A stretch of DNA of 6,270 bases from Desulfobacterales bacterium (GTDB taxonomy: Bacteria; Desulfobacterota; Desulfobulbia; Desulfobulbales; Desulfocapsaceae), in the NCBI GenBank assembly GCA_013042695.1, contig JABDPQ010000518.1, positions 1-6,270 of the forward strand, written 5' to 3'. A program made the translations under genes and the position numbers. Below, piece by piece: positions 1 to 6,270 of the stretch (within the stretch, counting starts at the first letter, position 1; each line of letters starts with the position of its first letter). The notes under the pieces are model-generated. The model saw nothing but the letters and a program-made list of their open reading frames with translations, had not been told where the DNA came from and searched no databases.

Positions 1-50
1 TCATAATTCCATCTGATCGTAAGAAAGGGTTATATCTCGATGCCTTGCAT

Positions 51-76
51 AGATAGTAGAGCCCCTGATACTATCT
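51..76. other. Stem-loop downstream of the aldehyde dehydrogenase gene
   Basis: AGATAGTA (51-58) pairs perfectly with TACTATCT (69-76) across a 10-nt loop, about 80-105 nt past the aldehyde dehydrogenase stop. The stem is A/T-rich, and on the minus strand no T-run follows, so it is a poor intrinsic terminator for that gene. It may be a 3' transcript structure or chance. The rest of 1-154 is A/T-rich and shows no gene. Confidence 0.35.
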
Positions 77-154
77 GCTATTCTTTAATTAAAAAGCAAT
101 AATAGGCAAGATAAAAATCAACGTATTCCGAGTGTATGTAAAATATGCTGCCGT

Positions 155-1714
155 TTATTGAGCCACGCAGCTTCGGACTTGAGCAGTCTCTTGCTTCGCT
201 TTATCTCCAGTTGCTGCTGTCCCCCCTGAGAAGTGGCCGGTCGGAGGCGCGACACGGACCGTTGCAATTTTGTTCTGAACGAAAAAGTCGATACCGTCCT
301 TTCCCTGAACCTTGTTCGTTCCCAAATGGGAATCTTTAATGCCGCCAAATGGCAAGTAGGGGTGAGGTGCGCAAACCCCGACATTGACACCGACCATACC
401 GGCGTTGGCTTCCGAGATGAAATGCTCCGTATAATATTGGTTCTGGGTGAAGATACAGGCTCCATTGCCAAAAGGCTGGGCCCGGATGATTTCCAAAACA
501 TCCTCGAGGTCTCTGATTTTCATCACCGAAACTACCGGACCGAAAATTTCTTCCTTGGCAATCGTCCGACATGGGGTGACTCCCTCAAAAATGGTTGGTG
601 CAACAAAATAACCGTTCTTATTTTTTTCAGGCATTTTGGGATTTCGCCCATCCAGGACAAGAGTTGAGCCTTCTTTAATGCCAATATCAATGTATTGCTC
701 GATCTTCTTTTTGGCTTGGGCGGAAATAACCGGTCCCATATAGACATCCGGGTCCAGTGCATCACCTGTTTTGATACTCTTGCCGGCTTCGATCATTTTT
801 TCCAGAAGAGAATCATAGACCTCCGGCACGACAGCAACGATTGAACCTGCAAGACAGCGCTGGCCAGCCGATCCAAAACAGGAATGGATAAAGTTGTCAA
901 TAAACAGATCGGGCTGAACATCCTCCATGGCCACGAGAATATTCTTGGCCCCACCGAGAAGCATGCTGCGTTTGCCGCCACGCCCGCACGCTTCGGCCAT
1001 CGCTTTCGCTGTGGGGGTTGAGCCGACCAGGCAGACACCGCTCATTTTCGGATCCTCATACCAGGTTCCCGGGACGGTCCGATTTCCATGAATAATATTG
1101 ACGACTCCGTTTGGCAGCCCAACGGCTTGAAAGATATCACCAATTCCCTGCATGAAAAGCGGAGATTGGGTTGATGGTTTGTAGATAAAGGTGTTACCGA
1201 CGCCGATGGCAAACGGAACAAACCAGGCAAAAACCAGGGCCGGAAAATTAAACGGAGCCACGCCACCGAAAACCCCTAACGGCTCCTTGACTACACGTCC
1301 GCTGATGTTGGCTGAGATTCCCTGGAGGAACTCACCTTGGATCAGGGTCGGAATGGAACAGGCGGTTTCAAAGATCTCAATAATTCTCCGAACCTCTCCC
1401 CGAGCCTCGCTGATATGTTTGGCCTGATCCGTGGCAATGGCCACGGCCAGGTCTTCTTCACGATCAATTATGGCCTGCCTGATATCGAAAATATACCCCA
1501 TCCGTTTCGACAGAGAAAGTTTGCGCCATGAGTCATAGGCAGAATAAGCGGAATCTATGCTTTCTTTTGAGGTTTTTTCAGAAGAAAGTGGCACTTCACC
1601 AATTTGTTCTCCTGTTGAAGGGTTGAACAAGGAAACGGCGTCAACTCCGGTCTCTTCCACCCATTCGCCGTGAATAAAATTTTTAATTTGTATGTCTTGG
1701 TTCTTGTCAGGCAT
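155..1714 (-). CDS. CoA-acylating aldehyde dehydrogenase, methylmalonate-semialdehyde dehydrogenase (MmsA/IolA) type
   Basis: This is an NAD-dependent aldehyde dehydrogenase of 519 residues. Family members oxidise malonate or methylmalonate semialdehyde to acetyl-CoA or propionyl-CoA. Visible landmarks are the APFNFP segment (153-158), NTFIYKPS (174-181) in the NAD site, GSTPTAK (231-237), the catalytic Cys in GSAGQRC (C287), and EEIFGPV (388-394), whose E389 binds the nicotinamide ribose. The usual ELGGK general-base glutamate is absent: the segment reads MLLGGAKN (251-258), like the GAKN of CoA-dependent members. R286 and R110 sit where this family binds the substrate carboxylate. The last 30 or so residues, after the TVRV strand, extend past the usual end. 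A strong AAAGGAGGG site lies 6 nt before the ATG. The true substrate is unclear: next to taurine genes it could be sulfoacetaldehyde (giving sulfoacetyl-CoA) or malonate semialdehyde from beta-alanine. Family certain, substrate not. Confidence 0.85.
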   Translation of the reverse strand: MPDKNQDIQIKNFIHGEWVEETGVDAVSLFNPSTGEQIGEVPLSSEKTSKESIDSAYSAYDSWRKLSLSKRMGYIFDIRQAIIDREEDLAVAIATDQAKHISEARGEVRRIIEIFETACSIPTLIQGEFLQGISANISGRVVKEPLGVFGGVAPFNFPALVFAWFVPFAIGVGNTFIYKPSTQSPLFMQGIGDIFQAVGLPNGVVNIIHGNRTVPGTWYEDPKMSGVCLVGSTPTAKAMAEACGRGGKRSMLLGGAKNILVAMEDVQPDLFIDNFIHSCFGSAGQRCLAGSIVAVVPEVYDSLLEKMIEAGKSIKTGDALDPDVYMGPVISAQAKKKIEQYIDIGIKEGSTLVLDGRNPKMPEKNKNGYFVAPTIFEGVTPCRTIAKEEIFGPVVSVMKIRDLEDVLEIIRAQPFGNGACIFTQNQYYTEHFISEANAGMVGVNVGVCAPHPYLPFGGIKDSHLGTNKVQGKDGIDFFVQNKIATVRVAPPTGHFSGGTAATGDKAKQETAQVRSCVAQ

Positions 1715-1720
1715 TATACA

Positions 1721-1729
1721 CCCTCCTTT
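1721..1729 (-). promoter_or_regulatory. Ribosome binding site of the aldehyde dehydrogenase gene
   Basis: AAAGGAGGG lies 6 nt before the ATG at 1714. It is a near-consensus site and suggests efficient translation. Confidence 0.9.
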
Positions 1730-1749
1730 ACATCTGATTTGTTTGTGAA

Positions 1750-1764
1750 AGTGATCCCTTCACT
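1750..1764. promoter_or_regulatory. Small palindrome in the aldehyde dehydrogenase leader, candidate operator
   Basis: AGTGA-TCCCT-TCACT is a perfect 5-bp inverted repeat with a 5-nt centre, 36-50 nt upstream of the aldehyde dehydrogenase ATG. GntR-family proteins commonly bind short palindromes of this size, so it is a candidate site, but a 5-bp arm can occur by chance. It shares no obvious sequence with the long repeat at 2603-2681. Confidence 0.3.
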
Positions 1765-1868
1765 GCAAGCTGTAACAACATAAGCTTTGCCATATGACGA
1801 GTTTGATTGGAAAGAACAGGAGAACAAGAAATCATCCTGATCTGTAATGTATCAGAGCACCCAGCAGA

Positions 1869-2576
1869 CTAATTGGAAAAAGAAGCCTGTTGGGCAGATT
1901 TTATTTCAGATTCATATTGTGCTTCATAGAATTTATAAATATACTTTTTCTGGTACTCATAGGACCAGTGTACATGCTGCAAAATTTTTGCCGCTTCTTC
2001 TCCATTCCCATGCTGCAGATAGGCGATGAACTGCTTATGTTCTTCGCAGTTTCTCAACTCCCATTCTCGGATATAGTTTTGACGGGGAAAATCATAGAGG
2101 CGATGTTTTATCGGCAGAATAAATTTTTTCAAAAGCTCATTATCTGAGACATCAAGATAAACATTATGGAACTGCAGGTTGGTTTTAAAAAGCCGAGAGA
2201 AATTATCGCTCTTGATATCAGAAACCATCTTCTCGTTCAGATCTTCAAGCTTCTTTATATGAGATGGTTTTATTTTCTCGATGCAATCAATGACAATAAA
2301 TGCCTCAACCAGACCGACCGCATCATAAGCATTCCTGACATCATGGAGTCGAAGCTTATTCACTCGAACTCCTCTGCGCGGCAGTATCGTTACAAACCCT
2401 TCCAGCTCAAGGTGAATTAAGGCATCTCTGAGGGGCGTCTTGCTGATACCGAGCTGCCTGGCTATTTGGCCGATGTTAATAGTTGATCCGGGCAGCAAGG
2501 CACCATGGTTCATTTGTTTGCGTAAATACTCATAGACCTGCTCGCTCAGCGATGAAAACTTCAGCTCACCATCCAT
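1869..2576 (-). CDS. GntR-family transcriptional regulator, FadR/FCD subfamily
   Basis: This is a 235-residue ligand-responsive DNA-binding protein. Residues 1-72 form a winged helix: IGQIARQLGISKTPLRDAL is the helix-turn-helix with its recognition helix, and LEGFVTILPRRGVRV is the wing. Residues about 80-215 look like the all-helical FCD ligand domain, with N133-x-x-F-H137, EEH180, and H201 or H203 as candidate metal or ligand residues. The usual first Asp of the FCD site is Asn here. The ATG at 2576 was chosen because TGAGGA sits 8 nt upstream. A TTG at 2594 would add six residues but has no ribosome site. The gene lies between the taurine genes and the aldehyde dehydrogenase, so it probably controls one or both, with sulfoacetaldehyde, taurine, alanine or another small carboxylate as possible effectors; this is inference. 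It is not the MocR-type TauR often found beside taurine genes. Confidence 0.9.
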   Translation of the reverse strand: MDGELKFSSLSEQVYEYLRKQMNHGALLPGSTINIGQIARQLGISKTPLRDALIHLELEGFVTILPRRGVRVNKLRLHDVRNAYDAVGLVEAFIVIDCIEKIKPSHIKKLEDLNEKMVSDIKSDNFSRLFKTNLQFHNVYLDVSDNELLKKFILPIKHRLYDFPRQNYIREWELRNCEEHKQFIAYLQHGNGEEAAKILQHVHWSYEYQKKYIYKFYEAQYESEIKSAQQASFSN

Positions 2577-2584
2577 TGTTCCAT

Positions 2585-2590
2585 TCCTCA
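2585..2590 (-). promoter_or_regulatory. Ribosome binding site of the GntR-family regulator gene
   Basis: TGAGGA lies 8 nt before the ATG at 2576. The alternative TTG at 2594 is preceded by TCTTGATTACTA, which has no purine-rich site, so the ATG is the better start. Confidence 0.7.
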
Positions 2591-2602
2591 CCAATAGTAA
2601 TC

Positions 2603-2681
2603 AAGACTTCATACTTTCCTGCAGGACAAACCAGTTTCTCAACGGTACGTCATGTCAAGAGAATGGAAAGTATAAAGTCTT
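2603..2681. repeat. Long inverted repeat upstream of the regulator gene, possible operator pair
   Basis: The left arm AAGACTTCATACTTTCC (2603-2619) and the right arm GGAAAGTATAAAGTCTT (2665-2681) are reverse complements at 16 of 17 positions, separated by 45 nt. The structure fills most of the 120-bp gap between the ald stop and the regulator ATG. No T-run follows on the minus strand, and the spacer is long for an intrinsic terminator. Two opposed operator copies, perhaps bound by the regulator encoded next to it, fit better. The repeat is directly visible; its role is inference. Confidence 0.7.
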
Positions 2682-2696
2682 TAGGCAGATGTCGGT

Positions 2697-3809
2697 TTAT
2701 AAGAATTCCTCAATCGGCGTATAAGCCATGTCAAAGGCTTCGGCCACTGCTTTATAGGTTACTTTGCCTTTAACAACGTTGGCGCCTAATTTAATCTCCT
2801 TGTTTTCCTGCATGGCTTTCTTCCACCCCTTGTTGGCAATTTGCAGCGCATAGGGAAGAGTTGCGTTGGTCAGAGCACGCGCCGACGTCCTGGCAACTGC
2901 TCCAGGCATATTGGCAACACAGTAATGGATGACACCATCAATTTCAAAGCAAGGATCATCATGGGTTGTTGGCCGAGATGTTTCAAAACAACCGCCCTGG
3001 TCGATGGCAACATCAACGATGACAGAACCTTTTTTCATCCCTTTGAGCATTTCCCTGGTAAGCAGCTTAGGTGCCTTTGCTCCTGCGACCAGAACCGCTC
3101 CGATAACCACATCCGCCTCATTGACAAGTCTTGCCAGAACGGTGGCATTGGACATGACCGGAAAACAGTTGGCGGGCATAACATCATCTAGATATGCCAG
3201 TCGCTCAAGATTTGTATCAAGGATGTATACTTTTGCACCAAGACCGCAGGCCATCTTGGCAGCATTGATTCCAACCACACCGCCTCCGATGATAACGACG
3301 GTTGCCGGCTCTACTCCGGTCACTCCACCAAGAAGAATACCCATACCGCCCTGTGGCATTTCAATATACTTCGCTGCCTCCTGGGTCGCCATCCGCCCTG
3401 CCACCTCACTCATCGGCACCAGAAGCGGAAGTGCGCCGTTGTCTTTTTCTATAGTTTCATAGGCAATCGCAATAGATTTGCTTGTAATAAGCGCTTTGGT
3501 CTGCGGCTCATCTGCCGCCAAATGCAGATAGGTAAAAACAATCTGGTCTTCCCTGATCAGATCATATTCTGAGGGCTGGGGTTCTTTGACATGCATCACC
3601 ATGTCTGATTTCTGATAGATCTCAGCAGGGGTATCAATAATAGTGGCTCCTGCTTCGACATACTCGGCATCAGGATATCCGGCACCTGTACCGGCTTCCT
3701 TTTCAACAAGAACCTGATGACCATTGTCAATCATGGCAATAACACCGGCAGGTGTCATGCTCACCCGCTTCTCAGCAATCTTAATTTCCTTTAGAATTCC
3801 GACGATCAT
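2697..3809 (-). CDS. ald: Alanine dehydrogenase
   Basis: This enzyme catalyses NAD-dependent oxidative deamination of L-alanine to pyruvate, ammonium and NADH. Here it would recycle the alanine made by Tpa, restoring the pyruvate acceptor and providing reducing power. The ATG at 3809 gives 370 residues, the usual family length. It starts with MIVGILKEIK and has an AGAG site 7 nt upstream within AGAGGAGA. An in-frame ATG at 3854 would add 15 atypical residues, overlap the end of tpa and lacks support, so it was not chosen. Active-site residues match the family: K75 in VKEP, H96 in YLHLA and D270 in VDVAID. The Rossmann loop G175-x-G177-x-x-G180 is followed by D198 at the end of the second strand, which indicates NAD rather than NADP. 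The gap to the tpa stop is 19 bp, implying cotranscription. Confidence 0.96.
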   Translation of the reverse strand: MIVGILKEIKIAEKRVSMTPAGVIAMIDNGHQVLVEKEAGTGAGYPDAEYVEAGATIIDTPAEIYQKSDMVMHVKEPQPSEYDLIREDQIVFTYLHLAADEPQTKALITSKSIAIAYETIEKDNGALPLLVPMSEVAGRMATQEAAKYIEMPQGGMGILLGGVTGVEPATVVIIGGGVVGINAAKMACGLGAKVYILDTNLERLAYLDDVMPANCFPVMSNATVLARLVNEADVVIGAVLVAGAKAPKLLTREMLKGMKKGSVIVDVAIDQGGCFETSRPTTHDDPCFEIDGVIHYCVANMPGAVARTSARALTNATLPYALQIANKGWKKAMQENKEIKLGANVVKGKVTYKAVAEAFDMAYTPIEEFL

Positions 3810-3816
3810 TTTAGAA

Positions 3817-3824
3817 TCTCCTCT
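3817..3824 (-). promoter_or_regulatory. Ribosome binding site of ald
   Basis: AGAGGAGA lies 7 nt before the ATG at 3809, entirely within the 19-bp tpa-ald gap. It decides the start in favour of 3809 over the upstream in-frame ATG at 3854 inside tpa. Confidence 0.85.
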
Positions 3825-3828
3825 TTTC

Positions 3829-5229
3829 TTATTGAAAGGTTTTCTCAATTGCACCAGCTACTGCAGAAACAACAGTATCAACCTGTTCCTTGGTGATAAT
3901 TAAACTCGGGGCAAAATTCATAACATTATTAAGTCCATGAAAACTCGAGTTTGTTCTCCCGGCAATAACACCTTGGGCAAGGACATTTCCCATGAGTGCG
4001 GCCATCTGTGCTTCAGTAACAGGTTCTTTGTTGGTTCTGTCTAATACAAACTCAACTCCACAGAACAATCCTTGTCCTCTGACGTCACCGACAACATCGT
4101 ATCTTCTCAATTCCTCTAGTTTTTCGAGCAAGTATGCACCAACAACTTTGCTATTTTCAACCAGATTTTCCTCCTCGATGATCCTCGTGCTCTCAAGGGC
4201 AGCCGTCATCGGGGCGGTACAGCCGCCATAAGTGCTGATATCCCTGAAATAGTTCAAACGGGCGTCAGGATCAGCGGGGTCATTCAAAAAGAGATCGTAG
4301 ATCTCTTGCTTGACAACCGTCGCCGACAAGGCCTCGTAAGAACTCGCAAGACCTTTGGCCATAGTAATGATATCCGGATCAACATCAAAATGCTCATGGC
4401 CCCAGAATTTACCGGTCCTGCCAAAACCGCAGACCACCTCATCCATAATCAGCCAGATGTTGTATTTTCTGCAGATCTCCTGGAGTATGGGGTAATATTC
4501 CTTCACCGGTTTCAGGATGCCGCCGCCTGCTGTAATGGGCTCCACAGTCAAACCACCAATTGTATCGGGTCCTTCCTTGAGGATAATGTCTTCAACTTTT
4601 CGCGCACACTCAATGCTGCAATCCCCATAGGTCTTATCGTAGGGACACCGATAGCAGGCAGCATGAGGAAACTCTACAAATCCTTCAACAAATGGACCAA
4701 AATCCTGCTTTCTTTGCGCCTGGCCGGTTGAACTCATGGCACCGATGGTCGTGCCATGGTAATCGCGATCACGATACATTATCTTGTATTTACCCTTGCG
4801 TTCTGGACTGATTCTGGAGGCCTGCCTGATAATTTTATAGGCCTTCTCGTTAGCTTCTGAACCTGAATTAGAAAAGTATACCTTGTCAAGCCTAGGAAGC
4901 TTTTCAAGTAGTTTCTGGGCAAATTTTATGGCTGGAACCGTACCGAAGACACCGGCAAAATAGGGCATTTTTTTCATTTGAGCACATACTGCATCAGCAA
5001 TGGAGTCCCTGCCATAACCTACCATGACGCTCCAGACACCGCCGGATGTTGCATCAAGATACTCCTTTCCCCTGATATCTTTTACCATCAGGCCTTTGCC
5101 TTCAACGACAACCATCTGTTCCTGCTTTTCAAAGAGCTTATGCGGCTTAAGATGATGCCAGAGACAATCTTTGTCGGCATTGACGATCTCTTCAGTATCA
5201 TATGCCAACCAATCTGTTTTTGTTTCCAT
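3829..5229 (-). CDS. tpa: Taurine:pyruvate aminotransferase (class III, PLP-dependent)
   Basis: The likely reaction is taurine + pyruvate to sulfoacetaldehyde + L-alanine in the cytoplasm. The 466-residue protein is full length for a class III (omega) aminotransferase. Visible landmarks are the cofactor phosphate-binding GSEAN (123-127), YHG (157-159) that stacks on PLP, the MDEV aspartate D263 that contacts the pyridine nitrogen, the Schiff-base lysine K292 in MAKGL, and STYGG (332-336). A four-cysteine patch lies at C192, C195, C204 and C208. The ATG at 5229 is supported by a GGGAGGAG ribosome site 6 nt upstream. Motifs alone cannot separate taurine from beta-alanine or other omega-amino substrates. 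The taurine assignment rests on overall resemblance and on having xsc directly upstream and ald 19 bp downstream. A beta-alanine:pyruvate aminotransferase is the main alternative. Confidence 0.9.
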   Translation of the reverse strand: METKTDWLAYDTEEIVNADKDCLWHHLKPHKLFEKQEQMVVVEGKGLMVKDIRGKEYLDATSGGVWSVMVGYGRDSIADAVCAQMKKMPYFAGVFGTVPAIKFAQKLLEKLPRLDKVYFSNSGSEANEKAYKIIRQASRISPERKGKYKIMYRDRDYHGTTIGAMSSTGQAQRKQDFGPFVEGFVEFPHAACYRCPYDKTYGDCSIECARKVEDIILKEGPDTIGGLTVEPITAGGGILKPVKEYYPILQEICRKYNIWLIMDEVVCGFGRTGKFWGHEHFDVDPDIITMAKGLASSYEALSATVVKQEIYDLFLNDPADPDARLNYFRDISTYGGCTAPMTAALESTRIIEEENLVENSKVVGAYLLEKLEELRRYDVVGDVRGQGLFCGVEFVLDRTNKEPVTEAQMAALMGNVLAQGVIAGRTNSSFHGLNNVMNFAPSLIITKEQVDTVVSAVAGAIEKTFQ

Positions 5230-5235
5230 GAGGTA

Positions 5236-5243
5236 CTCCTCCC
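5236..5243 (-). promoter_or_regulatory. Ribosome binding site of tpa
   Basis: GGGAGGAG lies 6 nt before the ATG at 5229 and fixes the tpa start. Confidence 0.85.
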
Positions 5244-5306
5244 AGGTGTTAACCTTGTTTAATTCATCTGCCGCGAAATGTATCTCGAGTTAAAAAAGTG
5301 TAACCG

Positions 5307-6270
5307 TTATGCACCCTGCTGTGAACGCATATCAGCGGGATTAATACCTGCAACAGGAACCGGATTTTTCATTGCGTCACGACGGAACGGTTCGCCTAAT
5401 TCCTGATTGAGCAGAACCTCAATGAAGGTGGTTTTACCCTCTTCCATCTGTGCCTTAATGGCACCATCCAGCTTCTCGGTTAAATCATCCATTGAGGTTG
5501 TCTGAACACCGTCAACCCCGCACGCCTTGGCAATGGCGGCATAGGAAACTTGCTGATCCAACTCGGTTCCAACAAAATTGTCGTCAAACCAGAGCGTGGT
5601 GTTTCGCTTCTCGGCTCCCCACTGGTAGTTCCGGAAGATTATCATGGTAATCGCAGGCCAGCTCTTACGTCCACAGGCGGTCATTTCATTCATTGAAATC
5701 CCGAAAGCACCATCACCGGCAAAACCGACAACCGGAACGTCGGGTTTAGCAACCTTCGCACCACAGATCGCCGGAAACCCATAGCCGCAGGGGCCAAAAA
5801 GGCCAGGTGCCAGGTATTTGCGGCTCTGTTCAAACGTCGGATAGGCGTTGCCGATTGCACAGGCATTGCCAATATCTGAAGAAATTATTGCTTCTTTCGG
5901 CAGGGCTTTCATGATAGCCCTCCAGGCCATGCGGGAAGAGATTTTTTCCGGTTCGCGATTGCGAGCACGTTCATTCCAGGTGGTACCGGGATCGTCTTCC
6001 TCGTGATCCATCGCAGCAAGCTCTTCCGCCCAAGCAGCCTTGGTTGCCGCAATAGCCGTCTGCCGTTCTTGACGTTTTAAATCTCCGGCATTGTCGGGAA
6101 GCTGGGCCAGAATGGCATTGACAACTTTTTTGGCATCGCCAACAATACCAACGGTGACAGGCTTGGTCAGACCGATGCGGTCGGGATTAATTTCAACCTG
6201 TATAATTGCTGCATCTTTGGGCCAGTAATCAATTCCATAACCCGGCAGGGTAGAAAACGGATTTAACCGG
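5307..6270 (-). CDS. xsc: Sulfoacetaldehyde acetyltransferase, C-terminal part (5' end beyond right edge)
   Basis: This is a thiamine-diphosphate enzyme that converts sulfoacetaldehyde and phosphate to acetyl phosphate and sulfite, the C-S bond-breaking step of taurine breakdown in the cytoplasm. The reading frame is open to the right edge and gives 320 residues of a family usually about 585-600 long, so roughly the first 45% is missing. The visible part begins with RLNPFSTLPGYGIDYWPKD, then QVEINPDRIGLTKPVTVGIVGD, stretches I recognise as typical of Xsc within the middle domain of acetolactate-synthase-like enzymes. The C-terminal TPP-binding domain has the GDG-X26-N signature (visible residues 185-187 and 214, GDGAFG then NYQWG). 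The frame runs well upstream of the internal ATG at 6011, so that ATG is not the start. The gene ends with TAA, 77 bp before tpa on the same strand. Identification is strong because the tpa and ald neighbours supply the preceding steps. Confidence 0.95.
   Translation of the reverse strand, partial: RLNPFSTLPGYGIDYWPKDAAIIQVEINPDRIGLTKPVTVGIVGDAKKVVNAILAQLPDNAGDLKRQERQTAIAATKAAWAEELAAMDHEEDDPGTTWNERARNREPEKISSRMAWRAIMKALPKEAIISSDIGNACAIGNAYPTFEQSRKYLAPGLFGPCGYGFPAICGAKVAKPDVPVVGFAGDGAFGISMNEMTACGRKSWPAITMIIFRNYQWGAEKRNTTLWFDDNFVGTELDQQVSYAAIAKACGVDGVQTTSMDDLTEKLDGAIKAQMEEGKTTFIEVLLNQELGEPFRRDAMKNPVPVAGINPADMRSQQGA

Noticed and set aside
1776..1792. Sigma-54-like element upstream of the aldehyde dehydrogenase (minus strand TGGCAAAGCTTATGTT).
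   Set aside because: The -24 half fits in part, but the -12 half has GT instead of the required GC, and the neighbouring regulator is not a sigma-54 activator.
1837..1855. CTGAT...ATCAG stem-loop just after the regulator stop as a terminator.
   Set aside because: Only five A/T-rich base pairs with a 9-nt loop and no following T-run on the minus strand.
2577..2594. TTG start at 2594 for the regulator.
   Set aside because: It has no ribosome site and uses a rare start codon; the ATG at 2576 is preceded by TGAGGA.
2929..3462. Plus-strand open frame of 177 codons opposite ald.
   Set aside because: It lies entirely antisense to a well-conserved gene, resembles no family, and is low-complexity, as expected for a shadow frame.
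3810..3854. Longer ald start at the in-frame ATG at 3854.
   Set aside because: It would add 15 residues not found in the family and overlap tpa, whereas the ATG at 3809 has a good ribosome site and gives the normal N-terminus.
4306..4731. Plus-strand open frame of 141 codons opposite tpa.
   Set aside because: Antisense shadow of the conserved aminotransferase with no recognisable domain or ribosome site.
5307..6011. Treating 5307-6011 as a complete short gene starting at the internal ATG.
   Set aside because: The same frame stays open to the window edge and encodes recognisable Xsc sequence upstream, so the gene is simply cut by the window.

Overview
The window is one end of a taurine (2-aminoethanesulfonate) breakdown locus. 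Five protein genes are visible, all on the minus strand, so transcription runs from the right edge to the left. In transcription order they are: the C-terminal half of sulfoacetaldehyde acetyltransferase (xsc, cut by the right edge), taurine:pyruvate aminotransferase (tpa), alanine dehydrogenase (ald), a GntR-family regulator of the FadR/FCD type, and a CoA-acylating aldehyde dehydrogenase of the methylmalonate-semialdehyde dehydrogenase (MmsA/IolA) type.

xsc, tpa and ald form a chemically closed module. Tpa moves the amino group of taurine to pyruvate, giving sulfoacetaldehyde and L-alanine. Ald deaminates the alanine oxidatively, regenerating pyruvate and releasing ammonium and NADH. Xsc splits sulfoacetaldehyde with phosphate into acetyl phosphate and sulfite. 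The tpa-ald gap is only 19 bp and the xsc-tpa gap is 77 bp, and no terminator is evident in either, so the three genes probably form one operon. The regulator follows after 120 bp and the aldehyde dehydrogenase after another 154 bp. Each has its own strong Shine-Dalgarno sequence, so they may be separate transcription units.

The least explained parts are the aldehyde dehydrogenase, which the core pathway does not need, and a long near-perfect inverted repeat (17-bp arms, 16 of 17 matching, 45-nt spacer) just upstream of the regulator gene.

The organism is a bacterium with medium G+C and GGAGG-type ribosome binding sites. The Tpa/Ald/Xsc combination is known from taurine-fermenting and sulfite-respiring anaerobes (Desulfonispora; taurine-using sulfate reducers such as Desulforhopalus) and from some aerobic proteobacteria. 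A sulfate- or sulfite-reducing anaerobe is a plausible host, but nothing in the window proves it: no transporter, sulfite reductase, sulfite dehydrogenase or phosphate acetyltransferase is present.

No RNA gene, mobile element or CRISPR array was seen. No gene-free stretch is longer than about 155 bp.
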